Origin: an uncultured Actinomycetes bacterium
Lineage (GTDB): Bacteria > Actinomycetota > Rubrobacteria > Rubrobacterales > Rubrobacteraceae
Direction: 5' to 3'
Length of the DNA stretch: 34,867 nt
Assembly: GCA_937873125.1 (NCBI GenBank)
Contig: CALMWA010000092.1
Span: 1 to 34,867 of the forward strand
The position numbers and the translations under genes are program-made. Of this stretch, positions 1 through 8,990 are shown piece after piece (the stretch's first letter is position 1; each line of letters begins with the position of its first letter). Under the pieces are notes generated by a model. It was not told the DNA's origin and made no database searches. It saw only the letters and a list, made by a program, of their open reading frames with translations.

Positions 1-4
1 AGCT

Positions 5-1519
5 CTAGCGTCCGTAGGTCCGTGTGAGGCGCCGCAGCCGGTCGGCGAGACTCGGTATGAGAGCCGATTCTTCCATCCGCCAGGACCAGTTTCCGCTCGC
101 CGTGCCGGGGGTGTTCATCCGGGCCTCCGAGCCGAGCCCCAGCACGTCCTGCATGGGGACTACGGCGCGGCGCGCGACCGAGGAGTGGGCGAGGCGTATG
201 AGGTCCCAGACCGAGACGTACTCCGTACCCAGGTAGCCTCGGACCAGGGCGCGTTCGTCCTGCGATGCCGAGGTCCACCAGCCGGACGTGGTGTCGTTGT
301 CGTGGGTGCCGGTGTAGACGACGTAGTCTGCCCCGTCGTAGTTGTGCGGGAGGAAGTAATTCTCCGGGTGCGAAAAGCCGAACTGTAGGACCTTCATCCC
401 CGGAAGCCCGATCTTCTTCCGCAACTCGTGGACCTCGGGCGTGATGTCCCCCAGGTCCTCGGCGATGAGCGGCAGGCTATTTCCCGTACCCAGTTCTTTG
501 CGCAGCACCCCGAACAGGTCCTCTCCCGGCCCCTCTACCCACCGGCCGTTCTTGGTCGTCTCTTCGCCGGCCGCTATCTCCCAGTAGGCTTCGAAGCCCC
601 GGAAGTGGTCTATGCGGACGGCGTCGGCCTGCGTGAGCGCCATCTTGGTCCGCTCAACCCACCAGGCATATCCATCTTCGCGCATCCGGTCCCACCGGTA
701 GAGTGGGTTCCCCCAAAGTTGCCCCGTCTCCGAGAAGTAGTCCGGCGGCACCCCGGAGACCACGGTCGGCTCGCCGGAGTCGTCGAGGTAGAAGAGGTCC
801 TGGTTCGCCCACACGTCGGCCGAATCTTGGGAGACGAAGATAGGAATGTCCCCGATGACCTCTATTCCCGCCTCGTTTGCCGCCCGCTTGACCTCGCCCC
901 ACTGCCTGTAGAACAGATACTGCACGAACTGGTGGTAGGAGACCTCCGCCGCAAGCTCCTTCTCGGCCCGCTGCAGCGTCCGCGCTTCCCGCCGGGCCAG
1001 TCCTTCGTCCCAGTGGTTCCACGGTTTCTCGCCGAACCTGCCTTTAAGCGCCGCATACAGCGCGTAGTCCTGTAGCCAGTGCCCGTGCTCCTCCCGGAAG
1101 TCCTCGAAGTCCGCGCCGGCCCACGCTCTACCCTGCGCCCGCTCGTAAGCCTCGCGCAACAGCTTCTCCTTGCGCACGCTCACGGACGGGTAGTCCACCG
1201 GACCGGCGGGAACCTTCTCGGGCTTGTTCTTCAGCAGCCCGCTCTCCACGAGCCGGTCGGTGCTGATGAGGAGGGGATTCCCGGCGAAGGCCGAGTAGGA
1301 GGAGTACGGAGAGCCCGCGGTGTCTGTGGGTCCGAGCGGCAGGATCTGCCACAGCGTCTGTCCCGCCTGTTTGAGGAAATCCACGAAGCTCAGGGCCTCC
1401 GGCCCCAACTCCCCTATGCCGTATGGTCCTGGCAGAGAGGTAGGGTGGAGCAGGATGCCGGCGGATCGCTTCTGTTCGGGAGCTTCTTTCACGCGCCGGA
1501 TTCTAGCGGTTTCCAGCAA
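5..1519 (-). CDS. malQ: 4-alpha-glucanotransferase (amylomaltase)
   Basis: 504-aa ORF with SAGILLHPTSLPGPYGIGELG N-terminus, DAVRIDHFRGFEAYW and LIAEDLG motifs of the GH77 family. Confidence 0.95.
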   Translation of the reverse strand: MLETARIRRVKEAPEQKRSAGILLHPTSLPGPYGIGELGPEALSFVDFLKQAGQTLWQILPLGPTDTAGSPYSSYSAFAGNPLLISTDRLVESGLLKNKPEKVPAGPVDYPSVSVRKEKLLREAYERAQGRAWAGADFEDFREEHGHWLQDYALYAALKGRFGEKPWNHWDEGLARREARTLQRAEKELAAEVSYHQFVQYLFYRQWGEVKRAANEAGIEVIGDIPIFVSQDSADVWANQDLFYLDDSGEPTVVSGVPPDYFSETGQLWGNPLYRWDRMREDGYAWWVERTKMALTQADAVRIDHFRGFEAYWEIAAGEETTKNGRWVEGPGEDLFGVLRKELGTGNSLPLIAEDLGDITPEVHELRKKIGLPGMKVLQFGFSHPENYFLPHNYDGADYVVYTGTHDNDTTSGWWTSASQDERALVRGYLGTEYVSVWDLIRLAHSSVARRAVVPMQDVLGLGSEARMNTPGTASGNWSWRMEESALIPSLADRLRRLTRTYGR

Positions 1520-1611
1520 CCGGTGCGTGCAAGGCTGTCAGGAACGCTGAATCTCCTCCGGTGAGCGCGGTGCGCGGGTTCGGACGCCGCAGTCTTGGAG
1601 TTTTATGGGGG

Positions 1612-1995
1612 CTAGTCTATGATCTGCTCGGTCAGGCTGCGGGGGTCGAAGTAGGCGTGGAAGCGTTTCACCTTGTCACCCTCAATCTCCAGCACGCTCA
1701 CGCCCGCGTAAGAGACAGAGCCGCCGTTGGACGTGCCCTCGGTGGTCCACTCCAGGGCGGCGTGACCGTCGCCGTCGGCGAAGACGTTACGGAACTCGCT
1801 CTTCATCGCGCCGAAGGTCTTGCGGTAGCTCGTCCAGAACTCGCGCAGCCCGTCGTGGCCCGAGAAGCTCTTGGGGACCGCCACGTTGCCAACCTCGCAG
1901 TCCTCGGTGTGGACCTCGACCAGCGGCTCCACGTCGCTGTCCTCTTCGAGTTTCCACAGCGCCTCGACGAACCTGTCTGCTACCTCTTTCGACAC
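1612..1995 (-). CDS. NTF2-like / SnoaL-like nuclear transport factor 2 family protein
   Basis: 127 aa; FVEALWKLEEDSDVEPLVEVHTEDCEVGN...GHDGLREFWTSYRKTF pattern typical of SnoaL-like small alpha+beta barrel proteins. Confidence 0.75.
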   Translation of the reverse strand: MSKEVADRFVEALWKLEEDSDVEPLVEVHTEDCEVGNVAVPKSFSGHDGLREFWTSYRKTFGAMKSEFRNVFADGDGHAALEWTTEGTSNGGSVSYAGVSVLEIEGDKVKRFHAYFDPRSLTEQIID

Positions 1996-2104
1996 GGGGC
2001 TACCCCTCTCGCGGATTACACGTCTTTGCGAGGATAGCGGCTACCTCTGGGGTGAAACTGTAAACCTGCACCCACGTGGCAGATTCGAGGCTATCAGCCG
2101 GAAG

Positions 2105-2626
2105 CTATCCGCGCGGGGTCTCTTCGATCTCGACGCGCTCTATCTTCTCTCCCGGTTCGCGGGCGCGCTGTGGATCTCGCTCCGGGATGGCCTCGACGAC
2201 GTTCATCCCTTCGACGACCTCCCCGAAGACGGCGTGCCGGTCGTCCAGCCATGGCGTCGCCACGTGCGTGATGAAGAACTGTGAGCCGCCCGTGTTCGGC
2301 CCCGCGTTCGCCATCGAGAGGATGCCCGGCCGGTCGTGCCGCAACTCGGGATGGAACTCGTCCCGGATTTGGTATCCGGGACCGCCCGTACCGGTACCCG
2401 TCGGATCGCCACCCTGCGCCATGAAGTCTTTTATGACGCGGTGAAACGTCGTCCCGTCGAAGTACCCCTCCCGCGCCAGAAAGACGAAATTGTTGACCGT
2501 CTCCGGCGCTTCCTGGGCGAACAGGCGCACCTTCACGACGCCCTTGTCCGTCACGAAGTTCGCGTAGTACTCGCTCGCGGGGTTCAGCACCATCTCGGGC
2601 GCGCTGCTGTAACTATTTGCTGCCAT
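2105..2626 (-). CDS. Peptidyl-prolyl cis-trans isomerase, cyclophilin type
   Basis: 173 aa; [31 protein letters not shown] and [28 protein letters not shown] signature. Confidence 0.95.
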   Translation of the reverse strand: MAANSYSSAPEMVLNPASEYYANFVTDKGVVKVRLFAQEAPETVNNFVFLAREGYFDGTTFHRVIKDFMAQGGDPTGTGTGGPGYQIRDEFHPELRHDRPGILSMANAGPNTGGSQFFITHVATPWLDDRHAVFGEVVEGMNVVEAIPERDPQRAREPGEKIERVEIEETPRG

Positions 2627-2764
2627 CGGATCTCCTCCGGCTCGTCTCGCTGTATTGGCAAGCGCCTATGCTACCGCATCTTCGGGCACTCCGGTCTCGC
2701 GGATTGACCAGAATCTGCGACAGTGCCATACTGCGCGTCGTATCGTCGAGGGAAGGGGAGTTAC

Positions 2765-3064
2765 ATGGCGGAGCAACTGACCATCATTGCCAAGCTTAAG
2801 GCCAAGAGCGGCGCCGAGGAACAACTCTTCGAGGAGTGTCGCAAGCTCGTCGCGCCCACCCTGGCCGAGGAGGGGTGCATGAACTACGACATGCACCGCT
2901 CGGTCGAGGACCCAGGTCTCATCATGTTCTACGAGAACTGGACGAACCGCCCGCTCTGGGAGCGGCACATGGAGTCCCCGCACCTGCAGGAGTTCTCGGC
3001 CAACACCGAGGATATCGTCGAGGTGTGGGAGCTGTTCCAGGGCGAGAAGGTGGACGGCGCCTGA
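2765..3064 (+). CDS. Putative quinol/antibiotic biosynthesis monooxygenase (ABM domain)
   Basis: ATG at 2765 preceded by aaggggag RBS; MAEQLTIIAKLKAKSGAEEQLFEECRKLVAPTLAEEGCMNYDMHRSVEDPGLIMFYENW. Confidence 0.85.
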   Translation: MAEQLTIIAKLKAKSGAEEQLFEECRKLVAPTLAEEGCMNYDMHRSVEDPGLIMFYENWTNRPLWERHMESPHLQEFSANTEDIVEVWELFQGEKVDGA

Positions 3065-3123
3065 TCCTGCCCCTTGGTAGTAAGGCTCTTGTGTTCTAAC
3101 GCCGTGGTGACCGTAACGGAAGG

Positions 3124-3810
3124 ATGCCAGTGAGGATAACGTTCTACGCCCACGCGAGCTTTCGCTTGGAGGCCGATGGGCTCTCTGTCGTGACCGACCC
3201 TTACACACCCGGTCCCGAGGGCTCCAACTTCGACCCGATAGACGAGTCGGCGGACCTCGTGATCATGAGCTCCGCCACAGACTCGTTCCACTCCGATCCG
3301 AGCCACGTGCGCGGTGCCCCGACCGTCGTGAACGCGCTGGAACTGCCGCCGGAGGGGAAGGAAGTCCTGGGTCTCCACATCCGCCCCTTCCCCGCGATGG
3401 AGAGCATGACCTTCGACTTCGGGCGCGATCCGGACGCGAACGCGCTTTACCTGTTCACGCTCGGTGGTCTGCGCGTGCTGCACATGGGCGACATCGGGAA
3501 CCCGGTCCCGGAGGCGTACCTTGAGGCGCTGCACGGAGAGGTAGACGTGCTCTTCGCGCTCGCGGGCGCCCACGCCACCATATCGCTCGACGACCTCGAC
3601 GACGCCATCGCCGCCATCGGCCCCCGCGTCGTCATCCCGATGCACTATTTCAGCCCGCGCGGCGTGCTGGAGATCGAACCCGTGGACACCTTTCTCGAAC
3701 GCTTACCGGCAGACTCCGTCACGCGGACCGGCGGACCCGAGCTCGAACTGACGCCCGAATCGTTGCCCGCGGACGCGCCCCACGTCTACGTGCTGGAGCA
3801 GTCCCGCTGA
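3124..3810 (+). CDS. MBL-fold metallohydrolase (UlaG-like)
   Basis: 228 aa; ITFYAHASFRLEADGLSVVTDPY, HMGDIG, VVIPMHYF motifs. Confidence 0.85.
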   Translation: MPVRITFYAHASFRLEADGLSVVTDPYTPGPEGSNFDPIDESADLVIMSSATDSFHSDPSHVRGAPTVVNALELPPEGKEVLGLHIRPFPAMESMTFDFGRDPDANALYLFTLGGLRVLHMGDIGNPVPEAYLEALHGEVDVLFALAGAHATISLDDLDDAIAAIGPRVVIPMHYFSPRGVLEIEPVDTFLERLPADSVTRTGGPELELTPESLPADAPHVYVLEQSR

Positions 3811-3840
3811 GCTAGCGACGGTCTAGACGGGGGGCGCTCC

Positions 3841-3930
3841 GGCTCTCCGCTTTGCGGTGCTCTCTGAGGTGCGCCCAGACGTCTATGGCGGTCTTTGGCA
3901 CGACCAGCAATATGAGGGAGGCCAGTTGCG
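3841..3930 (-). pseudogene. C-terminal fragment of a DUF6498-like membrane protein (relic paralogue of 27446..28123)
   Basis: Minus-strand translation QLASLILLVVPKTAIDVWAHLREHRKAES matches PLASLVLLVVLKTAIDIWAHLREHRKAEIR of the intact ORF; nucleotide similarity is also obvious (ctctgaggtgcgcccagacgtctatggcggtctttggcacgaccagca). Confidence 0.8.
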
Positions 3931-3976
3931 AATAATCCTACCAAAGGGGACCGCGTCCGCGATAGAATTTTGAGCG

Positions 3977-4207
3977 ATGTTTCGTCGCAGGAAACCGCGG
4001 GTGCCGGACCCCGGCCAGAAGGTAGCCCTCTTGGTCGAGGGCGAGTGGCGCGGCGGTTTCCGGGCCGTCTCCGGTCCACTTACTGGCAAGGAGGGCGGTA
4101 TCGTGGTCTTGGTGGCGGAGGAAGAGGAGTACCGGGCGTCCCGGCTGGCCGACCGCCGTCCGGTACGCATGGCGTGGCCCGTAGACGGATTGAGGATAGA
4201 GGAATGA
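3977..4207 (+). CDS. Hypothetical protein
   Basis: 76-aa ORF with coherent charged/hydrophobic composition; no family recognised. Confidence 0.5.
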   Translation: MFRRRKPRVPDPGQKVALLVEGEWRGGFRAVSGPLTGKEGGIVVLVAEEEEYRASRLADRRPVRMAWPVDGLRIEE

Positions 4208-4259
4208 TGGGCGCGGGTACCGAACTCGCCCCCATCAAGAGACTTCTACAGCGGTTCGC

Positions 4260-4799
4260 CTAACGGACGATCCAACGCGCCAGGAGACCGCCAGCGACCA
4301 GCACCACTCCGGCGAACAGCGAGATCACAGAGACGCCGCCCGTGTCGGGGAGGATCTGCGCTGGGGCAGCGGGCGCTGCTCCTGCGGAGGCGACCGCCGC
4401 GGGTGCTTTGGCCTCGGCGGCCGGCGCAGCGGCAGGCGCGGCCACCTCGGCGACAACCTTGTCTTCTTCCTCGACTACGTCTTCTTTGACCACCTCCTCT
4501 TCGACGACGTCTTCCTCGACCACGATATCCCCGCCTGCGGCAACACCGCCGAGGCAGGCGTTGACCTGCTCGATAGAGATGCCGAGCTCGTTGGAGATCT
4601 CCGCTGCCGCCGCGCTGCCGATATCACCGGAGGTGGCCGTCGCGTCACCGTACTGGCCCTGGGTAGCGGCCACAGCCGCGACCTGAGAGCAGTCCACATA
4701 CTGCACGCTAACGTCGCCACCGGTGGCCTGGGCGAAGGCTGGAGCCGTGGTGATCAACACCATCGCCAGCATCGCGGCCAACAACATTGCTTTTTTCAT
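4260..4799 (-). CDS. Secreted protein with acidic Val/Glu repeat, Ala/Pro-rich linker and C-terminal LPDTG sorting-like motif
   Basis: Signal peptide MKKAMLLAAMLAMVLITTAPAFA; VVEEDVVEEEVVKEDVVEEED; ILPDTGG + hydrophobic TM + RWIVR tail; RBS tggaggttgg before ATG. Confidence 0.75.
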   Translation of the reverse strand: MKKAMLLAAMLAMVLITTAPAFAQATGGDVSVQYVDCSQVAAVAATQGQYGDATATSGDIGSAAAAEISNELGISIEQVNACLGGVAAGGDIVVEEDVVEEEVVKEDVVEEEDKVVAEVAAPAAAPAAEAKAPAAVASAGAAPAAPAQILPDTGGVSVISLFAGVVLVAGGLLARWIVR

Positions 4800-5164
4800 G
4801 GTCCAACCTCCATATATTGGGGACCGGGTTCAAGCTACTACAACCGGTAGGATACGCCGCTCGCGGGAAAGAGCCTATGGTTCAAATGACCTATTTCTTG
4901 AACAAATTTACCCAAAGCGGCGAAGAGACCGTATCTGTTTCTGATTCGGGCGACGACCTTCATATTGCTTAACGATCCTGCGCACTGCTACGAATGCTGC
5001 TCGAGTGTCCGGTGGGAATTACGCGGGTGGGTTTCGGTGAGGCAATCTTAAGACGCTAGGGACGAAGAGTGCAACCGGGATCTCAAGCCGGGCGGAGGGT
5101 TGACACGGCTACTCGCCGTCGGGCTATCCAACCACACCAGCTTCCTAGTCCTCAGTCAAGAGGT

Positions 5165-5345
5165 CCACCTGTAGTCCTTCAGGTGGCGTTAGTAAGCATC
5201 GCTACGCAGAATCGACAAGAGGCCGTTTACGAAGGTCCTACTATACGTGGCCGTACGGCTGAGATCTCCGGCCTTGCCGGGCATCCGTTCCTTGATCTTC
5301 CGGCCACTGCGCTTCCGTCAGTTCGTATCGCTTAGGAATGTCCAC
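5165..5345 (-). pseudogene. Degenerate IS5-family-like transposase N-terminal remnant
   Basis: Minus-strand reading VDIPKRYELTEAQW, then after a frameshift KIKERMPGKAGDLSRTATYSRTFVNGLLSILRSDAY*RHLKDY; resembles [53 protein letters not shown] of IS5-group transposases, with stops and frameshifts. Confidence 0.65.
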
Positions 5346-5458
5346 CTAACCCGGTTACCTACACGCAAGCGAGACAGATCTTCTCCTGTACGTCGGTTCA
5401 CTCCAGGATAAAGGTCCTTCGGCTCGTTTACGTGATCTGGCTGACTTTTAGTCGGGTG

Positions 5459-6268
5459 TCAGACAACCCTGCGGGCGGACAGCGGCGGAAACTCGGGGGT
5501 TGACTTCTCCGCAAAGGCCGCGAGGCCGATCCTATAGTCTTCTGAAGCGAGGGTCGTCCGGATGGCGGCCGTCTCGTAGCGCAGACCTTGCTCGATGCTC
5601 GTCTCCGATGCGAGGTCTACCGCGGCCTTGGCGTAGGCCAGCGCCAGCGGGCTGTTGGCGGCGATCTCTGCTGCCAGCGCCCGAGCCTCCTCCATCAGTG
5701 AGTCCCGTGGAACGACCTTGCTCACGAGACCCATCTCCAACGCGGTCTCGGCGCTTATGCGCCTGCCCGTCAGTATGAGCTCCTTCGCCCGAGTCGGACC
5801 CACCAGCCGTGGCAGACGCTGCGTGCCTCCCGCGCCCGGCACTATCCCGATGCCAACCTCGGGCAACGCGAATCGGGCATCCTCGACCGCGATTCGGAAG
5901 TCGCAGGCCAAGGTTATCTCAAGCCCACCACCGAATGCCAGGCCATTCATGGCGACGATAGTGGGTACCTGGAGCCGGGCTAGACGTTCGGCGAAGGCGT
6001 TGAGGGCTCTGTTGTGAGCCCACCGTTCGTCGGCGTCCATCCCGGCGCGCTCTTTGAGATCCACCCCAGAGCAGAAAGCTTTCTCTCCCGCGCCGGTCAG
6101 GATCATCACCCTGACCACCCCCGACTTTTCTATCTCTTCGAGGACCTCGCCAAGCTCGTCCACTATGCGGCTGCCAAGAGCGTTGTAGCGGTCGGGCCGG
6201 TTTAGAGTCACCGTTGCTATGCCCTCCTCGGCAGTAACCGCGGCCTGCTCGAAGTCTCTGCCATTCAT
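5459..6268 (-). CDS. Enoyl-CoA hydratase/isomerase family protein
   Basis: 269 aa; ATVTLNRPDRYNALGSR, AFCSGVDLKERAG, AMNGLAFGGGLEITLACDFRIA, GIGIVPGAGGTQRLPRLVG crotonase motifs. Confidence 0.93.
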   Translation of the reverse strand: MNGRDFEQAAVTAEEGIATVTLNRPDRYNALGSRIVDELGEVLEEIEKSGVVRVMILTGAGEKAFCSGVDLKERAGMDADERWAHNRALNAFAERLARLQVPTIVAMNGLAFGGGLEITLACDFRIAVEDARFALPEVGIGIVPGAGGTQRLPRLVGPTRAKELILTGRRISAETALEMGLVSKVVPRDSLMEEARALAAEIAANSPLALAYAKAAVDLASETSIEQGLRYETAAIRTTLASEDYRIGLAAFAEKSTPEFPPLSARRVV

Positions 6269-6325
6269 GCTGCGCGCTCCCCTCCGATAAAGGATGTACG
6301 GTTGTGCCCGTCATTGTCTACGATT

Positions 6326-6352
6326 TTGACCGTCTGTACAATCAGGTATACG
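6326..6352 (+). promoter_or_regulatory. Putative promoter/operator with TGACCGTCTGTACA (6327-6340) upstream of the 3-hydroxyacyl-CoA dehydrogenase gene
   Basis: gattTTGACCgtctgtacaatcaggTATACG; shares gattttgacYgtcYg with the region upstream of the paaA-like gene (16051-16069). Confidence 0.45.
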
Positions 6353-6389
6353 GACACAGGGTTGAGGAACGGGTCGTTAGGAGGCTGGG

Positions 6390-7535
6390 ATGGTGGATAT
6401 TGCCGTGGTGGGGGCCGGTACGATGGGGGCGGGGATCGCGCAGAGTGCGGCTGCCGCGGGTCTGTCGTCGACGGTGTTGGACGTTCAGGAGGATGCGCTG
6501 GCCCGCGGACGTGCGTCTATCGAGCGGGATCTCGACCGCCGGGTAAAGAAGGGACGCATCTCTGAGGATGAGCGCCGGGAGATCCTCGGCCGCGTTTCGA
6601 TGACGACTTCTGTCGAGGATTGTGCCGGCGCACCTGTGATCATAGAGGCCGTCGTGGAGAACATGGAGATCAAGAGAAAAGTCTTCGCCGATCTCGAAGG
6701 CGTGGTGGCGGAGGACGCGGTCCTCGCCACCAACACCTCCTCGCTCTCGGTGGCCGGTATAGCCGCCGCCACGGAGCGACCGGAGCGCGTGGTGGGGATG
6801 CACTTCTTCAACCCGGTACCGGCGATGCGCCTCGTAGAGATCGTTACCGGACCATCCACGGACCCTGCGGCTGTCAGACGGGCCGAGGAGATCTCCGAAC
6901 GCCTGGGCAAGACCCCGATCCGGGTCGCCGACACGCCGGGGTTCGTGGTAAATCGGGTCGCCCGGCCCTTCTACCTGGAGGCGCTGCGGATCGTCGAGGC
7001 TTGTGGGGAGCCCGAGCAAGTCGACGCCGCGATCCGCGAAGCCGGGTTCCGCATGGGTCCGTTGCAACTCGCCGATCTCATAGGCAACGACATAAACCTG
7101 GCGGTATCCGAATCTCTCTTCGAACGGTACTACTTCCAGCCCAGGTTCCGGCCTTCGTATCTCCAGCGATCCATGGTCGAGGCCGGCCTACTGGGGAGAA
7201 AGAGCGGCCGGGGCTTCTACGACTACGGCTCCGAGGATACAGAGAGGGCCGAGGAGACGCCGGCACCCTCCGAAGACGTAGCCCTGCGCGTAATCTCCTG
7301 CATCGTGAACGAGGCTTTCTTGACCCTCTCGGAGGGCGTGGCGACGGCGGATGATATAGACCTGGCCATGAAACTGGGCGCGAACTATCCAAAGGGACCA
7401 TTCGAGTGGGCGGAGGAGATAGGGTCCCACGCTATCCTCGAAACCCTCGACTCCCTACGCGCGGCTCACGGGGACGCTTACCTCGCATGTTCACTCTTGA
7501 GAGAACGCGCGCTAGAGGGGCCGGTATCCAACTGA
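6390..7535 (+). CDS. 3-hydroxyacyl-CoA dehydrogenase family protein (PaaH-like)
   Basis: 381 aa; VDIAVVGAGTMGAGIAQSAAAAG Rossmann motif, VGMHFFNPVPAMRLVEIV, DTPGFVVNRVARPFYLEALRI. Confidence 0.93.
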   Translation: MVDIAVVGAGTMGAGIAQSAAAAGLSSTVLDVQEDALARGRASIERDLDRRVKKGRISEDERREILGRVSMTTSVEDCAGAPVIIEAVVENMEIKRKVFADLEGVVAEDAVLATNTSSLSVAGIAAATERPERVVGMHFFNPVPAMRLVEIVTGPSTDPAAVRRAEEISERLGKTPIRVADTPGFVVNRVARPFYLEALRIVEACGEPEQVDAAIREAGFRMGPLQLADLIGNDINLAVSESLFERYYFQPRFRPSYLQRSMVEAGLLGRKSGRGFYDYGSEDTERAEETPAPSEDVALRVISCIVNEAFLTLSEGVATADDIDLAMKLGANYPKGPFEWAEEIGSHAILETLDSLRAAHGDAYLACSLLRERALEGPVSN

Positions 7536-7615
7536 AGCGGCCTCTCGGACGATAATAAGGGAACGTCCCACTACTTCCGATAGGTGAGAGCGATAGGTAA
7601 GAGAAAGGTGTTGAC

Positions 7616-8101
7616 GTGTTGGAGAGGGAACGTGAAGTCACCATGCGGTTTCTTGCGGAGCCTACCGATATCAACTTCGGCGGCAAGGTACACGGCGGCG
7701 CGGTGATGAAGTGGATCGACCAGGCCGGGTACGCCTGTGCGGTCGGGTGGAGTGGGCAGTACTGCGTAACCGTCTACGTCGGGGGCATCCGCTTCTACAA
7801 GCCCGTTCATATAGGCAACATGGTGGAAGTGCATGCCAAAGTCGCGTACACCGGCCGGACGAGCATGCACGTCGTGGTCGAGGTGAGCGCGAGCGACCCG
7901 AAAGACCGGCGCCACACGAAGACGACGCACTGTGTGATCGTCTTCGTCGCGGTAGACGAAGAGGGGACTCCGGTCGAAGTCGCGCGCTGGCAACCGCGAA
8001 CCGAAGAGGACGCGAACCTGGAGCGCTACGCGAAAGATCTCATGCAACTGCGAAAAGGTATCGAAGAGACAGAGGCGGCCCTCCGCAAAGACGTACCCTG
8101 A
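7616..8101 (+). CDS. Acyl-CoA thioesterase (hotdog, HGG type)
   Basis: 161 aa, GTG start; TDINFGGKVHGGAVMKWIDQAGYACAVGWSG...VYVGGIRFYKPVHIG. Confidence 0.88.
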   Translation: MLEREREVTMRFLAEPTDINFGGKVHGGAVMKWIDQAGYACAVGWSGQYCVTVYVGGIRFYKPVHIGNMVEVHAKVAYTGRTSMHVVVEVSASDPKDRRHTKTTHCVIVFVAVDEEGTPVEVARWQPRTEEDANLERYAKDLMQLRKGIEETEAALRKDVP

Positions 8102-8203
8102 TAGCGGAGTCCTCGCCGTCGCAGACGTCGCAGCCGTCTATCTCCGCGCTGCTACCTCCCCGTTGGGGCTACCCGCCGAGGCTACCTGTGTTCGTGAATT
8201 TGA

Positions 8204-8611
8204 TCAGACCGGCAGCGGAACGTTCTGGAGCCTCACCTGTCCGCGGGCTACCTCCTTGCCGTCCTCGCTTCGGGAGATGATCACCTGCCAGAGCTGTTGG
8301 CTCTTGCCCTGCATTATCGGCTCGGCGATGACCTCTACCCGTCCCTCTTTCATCGGCCGCAGGAAGTCGGTAGTGTTGTTTACCCCCACGGCGAACTGCC
8401 CGTTCTCCTCCACGGCCGCCGAAGCCCCAATGCTGGCCGCACTCTCCACCGCCGCAGCGTACACGCCACCATGCACCACTCCCCAAGGAGTGTGGTGCTC
8501 CGCGCCAAGCGAGATCCAGCCGCGAACCCCCCTTTCACCAATCTCCTCCAACCGTAGGCCGGCAACCCGCAAGAACTCGCTAGACGAAGCCCCATCATTC
8601 TTCTCGCCCAT
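8204..8611 (-). CDS. PaaI-like hotdog-fold thioesterase
   Basis: ISLGAEHHTPWGVVHGGVYAAAVESAASIGA; internal ATG at 8611 (MGEKNDG) preceded by gaaagga is a better start than the ORF start at 8683. Confidence 0.85.
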   Translation of the reverse strand: MGEKNDGASSSEFLRVAGLRLEEIGERGVRGWISLGAEHHTPWGVVHGGVYAAAVESAASIGASAAVEENGQFAVGVNNTTDFLRPMKEGRVEVIAEPIMQGKSQQLWQVIISRSEDGKEVARGQVRLQNVPLPV

Positions 8612-8661
8612 GGGCTGGATCCTTTCGGTAAAGATGTACTCGCACTCATAGTACACGATCC

Positions 8662-8705
8662 TGACTGATCGGACGGTTGACATGTACCTGACTGATTGGT
8701 TAGAC
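8662..8705. promoter_or_regulatory. Divergent regulatory region with two operator-like half-palindromes (8662-8675 and 8689-8702) and a plus-strand promoter candidate TTGACA-17-TTAGAC (8677-8705)
   Basis: TGACTGATCGGACG and TGACTGATTGGTTA between the thioesterase (minus) and MFS (plus) genes; the second copy lies between -35 and -10. Confidence 0.45.
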
Positions 8706-8990
8706 TAACGAACAGGTGAAGGAGATTACAGTTTAGTCGGCTTGCTGTAGACTGAAGTCGGGAAAGGGAGACGGTGATCGAAGGACCGGTTGAAGAGATG
8801 ACGAGGACCGGCGAGTATGAGGTTGATTCTGCCTTGCTCGGGCGTATACACAGGGTCGAGGCAGGCATCATCGACGAGGCTTACCTGAGTATGGTGGAGA
8901 GCAGGATTTTCAGGAGAATAGCATCCTCCTTCTGTGCGCCACGCACTGGTGGAGATGCTGGAGCAGTGACTTTGGGAGAGGAGAGCTGCA

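Noticed and set aside
428-1075. Long plus-strand ORFs opposite malQ (also 1079..1564 and others)
   Set aside because: Shadow ORFs from high GC; Arg/Pro/Val-rich low-information translations opposite a clear GH77 gene.
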